DNA of 64,000 bases from Nocardioides bizhenqiangii (GTDB taxonomy: Bacteria > Actinomycetota > Actinomycetes > Propionibacteriales > Nocardioidaceae). Every line of letters starts with the position of its first letter. Position 1 is the first letter of the stretch. Under the pieces are notes generated by a model that searched no databases, had not been told where the DNA came from, and saw only the letters and a program-made list of their open reading frames with translations. The stretch is from NCBI RefSeq assembly GCF_034661235.1, contig NZ_CP141059.1:1178001-1242000 (forward strand), in the 5' to 3' direction. The position numbers and the translations under genes were made by a program. This document shows, piece after piece, positions 56,658 through 64,000 of this stretch.

Positions 56658-56989
56658 GTCGCCTCGAGGTCGTACGGCGGCCGCTCGCCGTCCTCGAGGG
56701 TGCGCCGGGGCCGCTTCTCGCCGACGACGGGGTCGTCGTCCTCGTCGGCCATCGCCTCGGCGATGTGCCGGCGGACGATCTCGCGCGGGTCGAGGTCCTT
56801 CAGCTCGAGGTCGGCGAAATCCGGGCCGAGCTCGGAGCGCAGCTCGTCACGCGCGTTGTTGGCGAAGTTGCGGAGCTTCCGCACGAACTGGCCGGCCTGC
56901 TTGGCCAGGTCGGGCAGCTTGTCGGGTCCGAAGACGAGGACCGCGAGGAACGCGATGACGACGAGCTCTCCGAACCCGATCCCGAACAT
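56654..56989 (-). CDS. tatB: Sec-independent translocase subunit TatB
   Basis: This 111-aa protein has one N-terminal transmembrane helix (MFGIGFGELVVIAFLAVLVFGPDKLPDLAK) with the conserved Glu at position 8 and the GP hinge (about 21-22), followed by an amphipathic helix and an acidic tail. It receives twin-arginine substrates with TatC. The PGRP amidase in this window may be a substrate. tatA and tatC are not adjacent. It is convergent with the 56115 gene and lies downstream of mrp. Confidence 0.93.
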   Translation of the reverse strand: MFGIGFGELVVIAFLAVLVFGPDKLPDLAKQAGQFVRKLRNFANNARDELRSELGPDFADLELKDLDPREIVRRHIAEAMADEDDDPVVGEKRPRRTLEDGERPPYDLEAT

Positions 56990-57022
56990 TGGCCCCCGCC
57001 GGTCCTGTGTCCGTCGTCCCGG

Positions 57023-58198
57023 TCAGAACTTGTTGCTCGGGGTGAGGCCGAGCTGCATGCCGGCCAGCCCGCGACCGCGGCCGTCGAGGCGCTCGGCGAT
57101 CTCCGTCAGGACGGCCGCCGAGAGCGAGGTCGGGTCTGCCTCGATGACGGGCTTGCCGTCGTCGCCACCCTCGCGGAGGGCGATGTCGAGCGGGATCCGG
57201 CCGAGCACGGGCACGTCGTAGCCGAACCGCTGCGAGAGCGTGGCCGCGACCCGGTCGCCGCCGCCGGTGCCGAACACGTCGAGCCGGTGCTCCTTGCCCT
57301 CGGGCGTGCAGTGCGGGCAGGGCAGGTAGCTCATGTTCTCGATGACCCCGACGACCCGCTGGTGCATCATCGACGCCATCGTGCCGGCGCGCTCGGCGAC
57401 CTCAGTCGCGGCGTCCTGCGGCGTCGTCACCACGACCACCTCGGCGCCCGGGAGGTGCTGGCCCAGCGAGATCGCGATGTCACCGGTGCCGGGCGGCAGG
57501 TCGAGGAGCAGCACGTCGAGGTCGCCCCAGTAGACGTCGGAGAGCATCTGCACGAGCGCCCGGTCGAGCATCGGACCGCGCCACGCGACGACCTGGTCAC
57601 GTCGGGGCTTCATCATGCCGATCGAGATCACCGAGACGCCGCTGGCGGTCGGCACGGGCATGATCAGGTCGTCGACCTGGGTGGGACGGGAGTCCGCCAC
57701 GCCGAGCATCGCTGGCACGGAGTGTCCGTAGATGTCGGCGTCGACGATGCCGACCCTGCGTCCCGCCTTGGCCAGCGCGAGAGCGAGGTTGACGGTCACC
57801 GAAGACTTGCCGACGCCGCCCTTGCCGCTGGCGATCGCGTAGACCTTGGTGAGGGAGCCGGCCTGGGCGAACGGGATCTCCCGCTGGGCCTGGCCGCCGC
57901 GGAGCTGCTCGTGGAGCGAGCCGCGCTGCTCGGAGGTCATCACGCCGAGGTCGAGGTCGACCCGGCTCACGCCGGCGAGCCCACTGACGGCCGCGGTCAC
58001 GTCACGGTTGATGGTGTCCTTGAGCGGACACCCGGCGACGGTCAGGAGCACGCGCACCTTCACCACGCCGTCGTCCTCGATGGCGACGGTGTCGACCATG
58101 CCGAGATCGGTGATCGGGCGCTTGATCTCGGGGTCGTTGACCGTAGCCAGGGCGGCGTGCACCTGGTCGAGCGTGGGGAGGGCCTGCGTCGTACTCAT
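57023..58198 (-). CDS. mrp: Mrp/NBP35-family iron-sulfur carrier ATPase
   Basis: This 391-aa cytosolic P-loop ATPase moves Fe-S clusters to apoproteins. An N-terminal MIP18/DUF59 domain (about 1-90) is followed by the deviant Walker A GKGGVGKSSVTVNL (about 126-139). The bridging cluster Cys pair is CPHC (about 299-302). DLPPGTGDIAISLGQHLPGAEVVVVTTPQ is the Mrp signature. ATG 58198 (MSTTQALPT) is chosen over a longer in-frame start whose 21 residues look non-coding. It is upstream of tatB by 33 bp and likely cotranscribed. Confidence 0.95.
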   Translation of the reverse strand: MSTTQALPTLDQVHAALATVNDPEIKRPITDLGMVDTVAIEDDGVVKVRVLLTVAGCPLKDTINRDVTAAVSGLAGVSRVDLDLGVMTSEQRGSLHEQLRGGQAQREIPFAQAGSLTKVYAIASGKGGVGKSSVTVNLALALAKAGRRVGIVDADIYGHSVPAMLGVADSRPTQVDDLIMPVPTASGVSVISIGMMKPRRDQVVAWRGPMLDRALVQMLSDVYWGDLDVLLLDLPPGTGDIAISLGQHLPGAEVVVVTTPQDAATEVAERAGTMASMMHQRVVGVIENMSYLPCPHCTPEGKEHRLDVFGTGGGDRVAATLSQRFGYDVPVLGRIPLDIALREGGDDGKPVIEADPTSLSAAVLTEIAERLDGRGRGLAGMQLGLTPSNKF

Positions 58199-58270
58199 CG
58201 CCACGAGTCTACGGAGCGGCGGCTGGTCGTCGTTACTCGCGGCCTGCGTGAGACGTCCCACCCTCGGCGC

Positions 58271-58780
58271 TCAGTCCTCGCGCTCGCCCTCGGAGTCGCG
58301 GTCCTCGAGGTCGGACAGCAGCGCCCGCAGCTCGGACCGCAGGTAGTCGCGGGTCGCGACCTCACCCAGCGCCAGCCGCAGCGACGCGACCTCGCGGGTG
58401 AGGAACTCCATGTCCGCGTGCGCCCGGGTCGCCGCGTCGCGGTCCTGGGCGGCGATCACCCGGTCGCGGTCCTCCTGGCGGTTCTGGGCGAGCAGGATCA
58501 GCGGAGCGGCGTACGACGCCTGCAGGCTGAGCGCCAGCGTGAGGAAGATGAAGGGGAACTCGTCGAATCGGAGGTCGCCCGGAGCGAGCGCGTTCCACGT
58601 GACCCAGACGATGACGACGATCGTCATCCAGATGAGGAACTTCGCGGTGCCCATGAACCGCGCGAACCGCTCGGCGAAGACGCCGAACGCGTCGGTGTCG
58701 TACGAGGGGCGCCGCACCAGCTGGCGACGGAGGGCCTTCGGGGTGTCGAGCCGGTCGACGGGCCGGCGCTTCTCAGCCAT
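58271..58780 (-). CDS. DUF1003 family membrane protein
   Basis: This 169-aa protein has two transmembrane helices (about 40-62 and 70-92; LIWMTIVVIVWVTWNAL and FIFLTLALSLQASYAAPLIL). The DUF1003 signature FDEFPFIFLTLALSLQASYAAPLILLAQNRQEDRDR is complete, followed by a C-terminal coiled coil. It overlaps the stop of the upstream MgtE_N/CBS gene by 8 bp, so the two are coupled. The role may be in metal or redox response, unproven. Confidence 0.9.
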   Translation of the reverse strand: MAEKRRPVDRLDTPKALRRQLVRRPSYDTDAFGVFAERFARFMGTAKFLIWMTIVVIVWVTWNALAPGDLRFDEFPFIFLTLALSLQASYAAPLILLAQNRQEDRDRVIAAQDRDAATRAHADMEFLTREVASLRLALGEVATRDYLRSELRALLSDLEDRDSEGERED

Positions 58781-60023
58781 GACGTCCCGCCGCTCGCTCG
58801 CGCCAGTTGGCGGGGAGCATGTGGTCGAGCAGGTCGTCGACCGTGACCGCGCCGAGCAGGCGGCGGTTCTCGTCGACGACCGGCGCCGCGACCAGGTTGT
58901 AGGTCGCCAGGTGCGCCGCGACCTCGTCGATCGTCGCCTCCGGGCGCAGCACCTCCAGCTCGTCGTCGAGCGCGCCGGCGACCAGCGTCGACGGCGGTTC
59001 GCGCAGCAGCCGCTGGATGTGCGCGATGCCGATGAGCTTGCCGGTCGGACACTCGAGCGGCTGGCGGCACACGTAGACCAGGGCAGCCAGGGCGGGGGTG
59101 AGCTCCGGGTTGCGGACGTGCGCGAGCGCATCGGCAACGGTGGCGTCGGGGCCGAGGATCACCGGCTCGGGCGTCATCATCGCGCCGGCGGTGTTCTCGA
59201 CGTACTTCATCAGCCGCCGGACGTCCTCGGCCTCCTCCGGCTCCATCAGCTGGAGCAGGATCTCGGCGGTCTCGGGCGGCAGGTCGGCGATCAGGTCGGC
59301 GGCGTCGTCGGCCGACATCTCCTCGAGCACGTCGGCGGCGCGCTCGGAGTCGAGCCGCTCGAGGATGCCGACCTGGTCCTCCTCGGGCAGCTCCTCGAGC
59401 ACGTCGGCGAGCCGCTCGTCGTCGAGCGCCAGGGCGACGGCGGTACGGCGCTCGACCGGAAGGTCGTGGAGCATGCTGGCGGCGTCGGCCGGCCGCATCT
59501 CGTTGATGGCCGCGACCAGGTGGGTGGCGCCCTGGCGGTCGTCGGTCCGGGAGAGGCCGACGACGTCGTTCCACTCGACGACGTGGGTCTGTCCACGGCG
59601 ACGCAGTCCCTTGGACGGCTCCTGGATGGCGACCCGGCTCAGCACCCAGTCGCGGGTGCGGGCGCGCTCCATCGCCACGTCGTAGACCGTGCCGCTCACG
59701 CCGGTGCTCTTGATCGTCACCGTGCGGTCGAGCATCTGACCCATCACCAGGGTCTCCGTCGAGCGCTGCTCGAACCGGCGCATGTTGAGCAGACCGGTCG
59801 TGTAGACCTGTCCGCTGTCGATCGTCGTCACGCGCGTCATCGGCAGGAACACGCTGCGGCGCCCGAAGACCTCGGCGACCATGCCGAGCACCCGGGGCTG
59901 TGCGCCCTCCAGCCGCATGGTGACCACGAGGTCGCGAACCTTGCCGACCTGGTCACCCTGGGGGTCGAAGATCGGCAGGCCCACCAGCCGGGCGGCATAG
60001 ACACGGGAGGGCGCGACGCTCAC
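58773..60023 (-). CDS. MgtE N-domain plus CBS protein without a transporter part
   Basis: The protein has 416 aa. An N-terminal PRC-barrel-like region (about 8-140) is followed by the MgtE intracellular N domain (about 165-270; LVAAINEMRPADAASMLHDLPVE repeats) and a CBS pair (about 275-400; the last motif is PVVDENRRLLGAVTVDDLLDHMLP). The MgtE transmembrane channel is absent, so this is a cytoplasmic sensor domain standing alone. The coupled DUF1003 membrane protein downstream may take the channel's place. The start is GTG 60023. Confidence 0.9.
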   Translation of the reverse strand: MSVAPSRVYAARLVGLPIFDPQGDQVGKVRDLVVTMRLEGAQPRVLGMVAEVFGRRSVFLPMTRVTTIDSGQVYTTGLLNMRRFEQRSTETLVMGQMLDRTVTIKSTGVSGTVYDVAMERARTRDWVLSRVAIQEPSKGLRRRGQTHVVEWNDVVGLSRTDDRQGATHLVAAINEMRPADAASMLHDLPVERRTAVALALDDERLADVLEELPEEDQVGILERLDSERAADVLEEMSADDAADLIADLPPETAEILLQLMEPEEAEDVRRLMKYVENTAGAMMTPEPVILGPDATVADALAHVRNPELTPALAALVYVCRQPLECPTGKLIGIAHIQRLLREPPSTLVAGALDDELEVLRPEATIDEVAAHLATYNLVAAPVVDENRRLLGAVTVDDLLDHMLPANWRERAAGRHG

Positions 60024-60086
60024 GGGTCGAGGCTATCGGCTGGGAAGGCCTGGATCCGGGAGGGCTGCCCCCTCAGCCCTCAGCTC

Positions 60087-61286
60087 TCAGCCCTTGAGCT
60101 TGTATTCCTTCAGGATGGCGCGACCGATGATCATCTTCTGGATGTCGGAGGTGCCCTCGCCGATGAGCATGAACGCGGCCTCGCGGTAGAGGCGCTCGAT
60201 CTCGTACTCCTTGGAGTAGCCGTAGCCGCCGTGGATCCGGAAGGACGCGTCGACGACCTCGCTGCAGAACTCCGAGGCGAGCATCTTGGCCATGCCGGCC
60301 TCGACGTCGACGCGCTCGCCGCGGTCCTTCATGCGGGCGGCGCGGACCATCATCGCGTGCGCGGTCTCGACCTTGGTCGCCATCTCGGCGATGCGGAAGA
60401 GGATGGCCTGGTGGTCGGCGATCTGCTTGCCGAAGGCGTGCCGCTGCTGGGCGTAGGCGGTGCCGAGCTCGAAGGCGCGCAGCGCGATGCCGCAGGCGCG
60501 GGCGGCGACGTTGACGCGGCCGACCTCGACGCCGTCCATCATCTGGTAGAAGCCCTTGCCGGTCTCGCCGCCGAGGATCTGGTCGGCGCGGACGACGTGG
60601 CCCTCGAGGATCATCTCCGTGGTCTCGACGCCCTTGTAGCCCATCTTCTCGATCTTGCCCGGGATGCTCAGGCCGGGAGCGGTCTCGCCGAAGCCGGCCT
60701 CCTTCTCGATCAGGAAGGTGGTCATGTTCCTGTAGACCGAGTCGGCGCCCTCGTCGGTCTTGCAGAGGGTCGCGACCAGCCGCGACTCGGCGCCGTTGGT
60801 CAGCCACATCTTCTGGCCGGTGATCGAGTAGCTGCCGTCGTCCTGCTTGGTGGCCTTGGTGGCGACCGCGGACACGTCGGAGCCGAGGCCGGGCTCGGAC
60901 ATCGAGAACGCTCCACGCATCTCGCCGGTGGCCATCTGGGGCAGGTACTTCTGCTTCTGCTCCTCGGTGCCGTGCTGCATCACCATGTAGGCCACGATGA
61001 AGTGGGTGTTGATGACGCCGGAGACGCTCATCCAGCCACGGGCGATCTCCTCCACGCACAGGGCGTAGGTGAGGAGGGACTCGCCGAGTCCGCCGTACTC
61101 CTCGGGGATCATCAGGCCGAAGACGCCGAGCTCCTTGAGGCCCTCGACGATCTCGGTGGGGTACTCGTCGGCGTGCTCGAGCTCCTGGGCGACCGGGATG
61201 ATCTGCTCGTCGACGAACACCCGGACGGCCTTGAGGATCTCGGTCTGGTCCTCGGTCAGGCCATCGGTCTCACACAGGCGGGGCAT
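60087..61286 (-). CDS. acyl-CoA dehydrogenase
   Basis: This 399-aa FAD flavoenzyme oxidises an acyl-CoA in alpha/beta position. Motifs include MIPEEYGGLGESLLTYALCVEEIARG, FSMSEPGLGSDVSAV, the W-L-T-N-G loop and RHAFGKQIADHQAILFRIAEMA; a catalytic-loop Glu lies in YEIERLYREA. It has a normal length. GAAAGAGGAA lies just before ATG 61286. The chain length is not decidable from sequence. A MaoC hydratase begins 2.3 kb away, so a catabolic role (beta-oxidation or an ethylmalonyl-CoA-type route) is possible. Confidence 0.94.
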   Translation of the reverse strand: MPRLCETDGLTEDQTEILKAVRVFVDEQIIPVAQELEHADEYPTEIVEGLKELGVFGLMIPEEYGGLGESLLTYALCVEEIARGWMSVSGVINTHFIVAYMVMQHGTEEQKQKYLPQMATGEMRGAFSMSEPGLGSDVSAVATKATKQDDGSYSITGQKMWLTNGAESRLVATLCKTDEGADSVYRNMTTFLIEKEAGFGETAPGLSIPGKIEKMGYKGVETTEMILEGHVVRADQILGGETGKGFYQMMDGVEVGRVNVAARACGIALRAFELGTAYAQQRHAFGKQIADHQAILFRIAEMATKVETAHAMMVRAARMKDRGERVDVEAGMAKMLASEFCSEVVDASFRIHGGYGYSKEYEIERLYREAAFMLIGEGTSDIQKMIIGRAILKEYKLKG

Positions 61287-61384
61287 CGGTTCCTCTTTCG
61301 CTCCGGCACGGATGTCAATCAGGGGCGATCGGACTGTACCCGCGAGTAGCTCGTTCGACCGCCTCCAGGCTCGCGGGCGAGACG

Positions 61385-62437
61385 TCAGGAGCGCTTGCGC
61401 CGCGCTGTGCCCGCGGCGTAGTTGGCCAGGGCTGTGATCGACGCCTCAGCGACGGCGGCCTCGTCGTACGCCGGAAGGGGGCGGGCGCTGGTCTCGTCCG
61501 GGACCAGGGCGTCGAGGTCGCCGTGCACCCGGTAGCCCCGCTCGCGGACCGTGGCGACGCCGCGGCGGGCGACCTCCTGCACCCAGTCGAGGTGCTCCGG
61601 CGGGAGGGTCAGCCTCGGGCTCGCGCTGCGGGCGAGGACGCCGTTGGCGAACGGCCATCGCACGGCATCGATGTAGTCACGCTTGTAGTCGGGCAGCCGG
61701 TCGCCCAGCGCGGCGTTGACCCGGCGGAACACCTCGGACTCAACGACCCCGAAGGAGGCATTGACCGATCCCTTCGGCCGGTTGACCACTGCGCTGGGGA
61801 AGCCCACCACCTCTCCCATCAGGTTGAAGACCCCGTCGGGGTCCTGGGAGTACGACGGGACGACGATCACGTGCGTCCGCGACGCGTCCGCGGCCCGTCC
61901 CCAGCGGTCGAGGATGTCGACCGGGTCCTGTCGGCGCCAGAACTGGTCCGCCCAGGGTCCCCGCCGCTCCCGGACGTCATCGAGGAACTCCGGGTAGCTG
62001 TCGGCGAGCCGGTGCTTGAGGAACTGCTGGTAGTCCGACGGCAACTGCTGGGCCCAGTCGCGCACGGTCAGGACCAGGTGGAGGTCGACCTCGGCCTCGG
62101 CGCAGAGCGTCGCGATCGCGTCGACGTCCTCGGATCGGGCCTCGGCCAGGTCCTCGTTGCTCACCAGCAGCACGTCGCCCCCGGTGTCCCGGATGGTCGC
62201 CGGGACCTGGCCCAGCGCCTTGGGCCGGTGGTCATCGGCGAAACCGTCGACCGGCCGCCAGCCCAGCGGCCGCAGCAGCCCCGCGATGTGGGCGGGCCGG
62301 CCGACGAACGGCAGTCCGACACCCTCGGCGGCGAGCGCCTCCACCGACATCCACAGCCCCGCCTGCAACGACGAGGTGCCGGTCTTGCTGCAGCCGACAT
62401 GCATCCACAGCCGACGGCGTCCCGGGTGATCTGTCAC
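61385..62437 (-). CDS. sulfotransferase-like protein
   Basis: This 350-aa soluble protein has the PAPS 5'-phosphosulfate loop WMHVGCSKTGTSSLQAGL (about 11-28) and a second conserved region LHLVLTVRDWAQQLPSDYQQFL (about 119-140), both typical of the sulfotransferase fold. It starts at GTG 62437. It is divergent from another sulfotransferase-like gene (62547-63269). The acceptor is unknown; a cell-surface glycan is possible. The short gap between the two genes holds both promoters. Confidence 0.87.
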   Translation of the reverse strand: MTDHPGRRRLWMHVGCSKTGTSSLQAGLWMSVEALAAEGVGLPFVGRPAHIAGLLRPLGWRPVDGFADDHRPKALGQVPATIRDTGGDVLLVSNEDLAEARSEDVDAIATLCAEAEVDLHLVLTVRDWAQQLPSDYQQFLKHRLADSYPEFLDDVRERRGPWADQFWRRQDPVDILDRWGRAADASRTHVIVVPSYSQDPDGVFNLMGEVVGFPSAVVNRPKGSVNASFGVVESEVFRRVNAALGDRLPDYKRDYIDAVRWPFANGVLARSASPRLTLPPEHLDWVQEVARRGVATVRERGYRVHGDLDALVPDETSARPLPAYDEAAVAEASITALANYAAGTARRKRS

Positions 62438-62534
62438 GCCCGTTAGCGTGCCAGACTCCGCGACGCAGCCGAACGTCGCGAGGGCCGCGCGACCGCCCAG
62501 CCGAAGGCGGCGGTGGTCGCCATGCGCGCTGTGC

Positions 62535-62540
62535 GAGGAT
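62535..62540 (+). promoter_or_regulatory. -10 hexamer of a leaderless promoter (plus-strand sulfotransferase)
   Basis: GAGGAT lies 6 nt before the GTG at 62547. The same box occurs before pepN. Confidence 0.45.
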
Positions 62541-62546
62541 CCCGGG

Positions 62547-63269
62547 GTGGATTACGTCTTCGTCGTGACCTACGGCCGGTCCGGGTCGACGCTGGTGCAG
62601 GGCATCCTCAACGCGATGCCGAGGACACTCGTCCGCGGAGAGAACGGTCTCTACGTCCAGCATCTCTTCCGCGCGTGGCAGGCCGCCGACGGGATCCGGG
62701 AGAAGCGCAAGGGAAGGTCGGCGCACCGTGCCTCCAACGCCTTCTTCGGCATCAACGCGCTCACCCGTGGTCGGTTCGTCCGCAGCGCCCAGCGGCTGGT
62801 CGTCGGCGGGATCCTCGGCAAGCACGACCAGAAGGACTACGACCGGATCGGGTTCAAGGAGGTGCTCTGGCACCAGGTCGCTCCCGACGAGACGGAGCCG
62901 TTCTTCGCCTGGCTCGACGAGGTCTGCCCGGGCGCGAAGTACGTCCTGAACTCCCGCGACATCGAGCAGGTCGTCGGCTCCGGGTTCTGGCAGCGGCAGG
63001 ACGCCGACGCGGCGATGGCCGCGATCCGCCGGGTGATCGAGATCCAGGACCACCTGCGCGCCACGCGCCCTGACCGGGTGCACGAGACGCGCTACGAGGT
63101 CATCACCGGCGACGACCGGGCCGCGTCCGACGCCGCGCTGCGGGGGCTGGCGGAGTTCGTGGTCGGCAGCTGCGACGACGCGCTGCTCGAGACGCTCCGC
63201 GGCACGCTGGAGGTCGGGCACGGTCCCAACCCCTTCGGCAAGAGCCGTCGGGACAAGAAGGGCGCTTAG
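62547..63269 (+). CDS. sulfotransferase family protein
   Basis: This 240-aa protein starts MDYVFVVTYGRSGSTLVQGILNA, with the PAPS-binding GRSGSTL loop (about 10-16). It has KEVLWHQVAPDE and KYVLNSRDIEQVVGSGFW (about 135-150), corresponding to the 3'-phosphate-binding strand of the family. It is unlike the divergently transcribed sulfotransferase in sequence, so the two probably act on different substrates or on one pathway. GTG 62547 is supported by the -10 spacing. It is shorter than average (usually 270-350 aa) but has all key regions. Confidence 0.85.
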   Translation: MDYVFVVTYGRSGSTLVQGILNAMPRTLVRGENGLYVQHLFRAWQAADGIREKRKGRSAHRASNAFFGINALTRGRFVRSAQRLVVGGILGKHDQKDYDRIGFKEVLWHQVAPDETEPFFAWLDEVCPGAKYVLNSRDIEQVVGSGFWQRQDADAAMAAIRRVIEIQDHLRATRPDRVHETRYEVITGDDRAASDAALRGLAEFVVGSCDDALLETLRGTLEVGHGPNPFGKSRRDKKGA

Positions 63270-63360
63270 GGCGCGCCCCTAGGCCCCATATTCGCTTTCC
63301 CGCCCTTGGCCCGCATGTCAGGGTGGACAGACCACTCCGAACGCACGCGAGGAGAGCACC

Positions 63361-63543
63361 ATGGCTGAGCAGGACCCCAACGAAGACCTCAAGGCGAAGA
63401 TGCGGGCCGCGCTCGACCGCAAGAACCACCAGGAGAAGGGCGTCCACGCCGACGGCCCCGCGCCCGAGAAGGCGCACGGTTCCGAGGTCGTCGGTGGCGC
63501 CCCCAAGATGCACCGCCGCAAGGCCGGCGGCGGGGGCTCCTGA
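63361..63543 (+). CDS. DUF5302 small protein
   Basis: This 60-aa protein matches the DUF5302 family of small actinobacterial proteins: a helix (NEDLKAKMRAALDRKNHQEK) followed by the charged tail with VVGGAPKMHRRKAGGGG. GAGGAG lies 8 nt before ATG 63361. Function is unknown. Confidence 0.85.
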   Translation: MAEQDPNEDLKAKMRAALDRKNHQEKGVHADGPAPEKAHGSEVVGGAPKMHRRKAGGGGS

Positions 63544-63578
63544 TCGCGGCTGCCGCAATACCGGCAGAATGACCGCCC

Positions 63579-64000
63579 GTGAGCAAGACGAACGCGGGCA
63601 ACTTCTTCGAGGACTTCGCCGTCGGTCAGGTGATCGAGCACTCGACGCCGCGCACGGTGACCGAGGGCGACCGCGCGCTGTACGGCGCCCTGTACCCGAC
63701 CCGGTTCGCGGTCCCGAGCTCGCAGATGTTCGCAGCGTCCGTCGGCCTGTGCTCGGCTGAAGGGCCGCACCCGGTCGAGGACCTGATCGCCTTCCACATC
63801 GCCTTCGGCAAGACGGTCCCGGACATCTCGCTCAACGCGGTGGCCAACCTCGGCTACGCCGAGCTCCGCTTCCACCAGCCGGTGCACCCGGGCGACACCT
63901 TGTCCACGAAGTCCGAGGTGATCGGCCTCAAGCAGAACTCCAACGGCCGCTCCGGCGTCGTCTACGTCCGCTCCACCGCCACCAACCAGCGGGGCGAGGT
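63579..64000 (+). CDS. MaoC-family (R)-specific enoyl-CoA hydratase, 3'-truncated by the window
   Basis: A GTG at 63579 opens a frame that runs to the window end (about 140 residues). It reads MSKTNAGNFFEDFAVGQVIE, then RTVTEGDRALYGALYPTRF and GKTVPDISLNAVANLGYAEL, with the hydratase hotdog motif VHPGDTLSTKSEVIGLKQNSNGR. This matches MaoC-like hydratases, some of which act as mesaconyl-CoA hydratase in the ethylmalonyl-CoA pathway; the sequence alone cannot settle that. CAGAAT, a -10-like box, lies 8 nt before the start. Confidence 0.85.
   Translation, partial: MSKTNAGNFFEDFAVGQVIEHSTPRTVTEGDRALYGALYPTRFAVPSSQMFAASVGLCSAEGPHPVEDLIAFHIAFGKTVPDISLNAVANLGYAELRFHQPVHPGDTLSTKSEVIGLKQNSNGRSGVVYVRSTATNQRGE

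Overview
This is chromosomal DNA from a high-GC actinobacterium. It most resembles Nocardioides or another member of the Nocardioidaceae. The evidence is the strong G/C third-position bias, Rv3235-family and Rv2466c-like (mycothiol-linked) proteins, DUF4233 next to folC, a SEC-C-tailed SecA, EttA, and the palindromic repeat at 19151-19280, which I recall as common in Nocardioides. Many housekeeping genes look leaderless: a TANNNT-like -10 hexamer sits only 6-8 nt before a GTG or ATG (prsW, ettA, metG, secA and others).

Layout. 0-24.4 kb is mostly core: a secreted-protein fragment, tRNA-Arg, a Ser/Thr kinase, an M24 peptidase, PrsW with two dynamin-like GTPases in one overlapping operon, SSB, EttA, MarR, GNAT, thiolase, a double-hotdog thioesterase, an ECF sigma factor with a His-rich membrane protein, truncated globin plus MscS, PepN, a secreted CHAP protein and a DsbA-like protein. 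24.4-26.5 kb is degenerate accessory DNA: a collapsed IS481-type element (24418-24730), a broken DUF305 gene and two small ORFs. 26.5-40.6 kb is a copper/metal island: a large AfsR/SARP-type regulator, DUF3159, a flavin monooxygenase, an unusual CopA fused to an extracytoplasmic metal-binding tail, a membrane alpha/beta hydrolase, CopZ, an MFS exporter, another HMA protein and three small proteins of unknown function. 40.8-64 kb is core again: a TIGR03086 protein, PGRP amidase, MetG, LysE, a domain-inverted SARP-like regulator, GNAT, FolC-DUF4233, glycosyltransferase-TetR, SecA, Rv3235, LysM, TatB, Mrp, DUF1003-MgtE_N/CBS, acyl-CoA dehydrogenase, two sulfotransferases, DUF5302 and the start of a MaoC hydratase.

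Main discovery. Five promoters in the island (copA, the 38290-38532 HMA gene, and the genes starting at 38691, 39577 and 40192) share one architecture. Two or three direct repeats of (G/A)ACAG occur at exactly 11-bp period, the last followed after exactly 10 bp by a weak -10 hexamer (C/G)ANNNT. A sixth, repeat-only copy lies at 26040-26060. Two more cases (38575-38656) are divergent in one intergenic region. An 11-bp direct-repeat period ending about 8 bp before a weak -10 (if the unit is a heptamer) is the classic layout of SARP-activated promoters, and a SARP/BTAD-NB-ARC-TPR regulator (26510-29680) lies in the same island. I infer a SARP-controlled metal-stress regulon, which would be unusual because SARPs are known mainly from antibiotic clusters. 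Within it, HMA proteins would pass copper to the CopA fusion, which would expel it and perhaps hold it with its Met-rich and His-rich outer domain. The three small co-regulated proteins are new candidates for metal handling or sensing.
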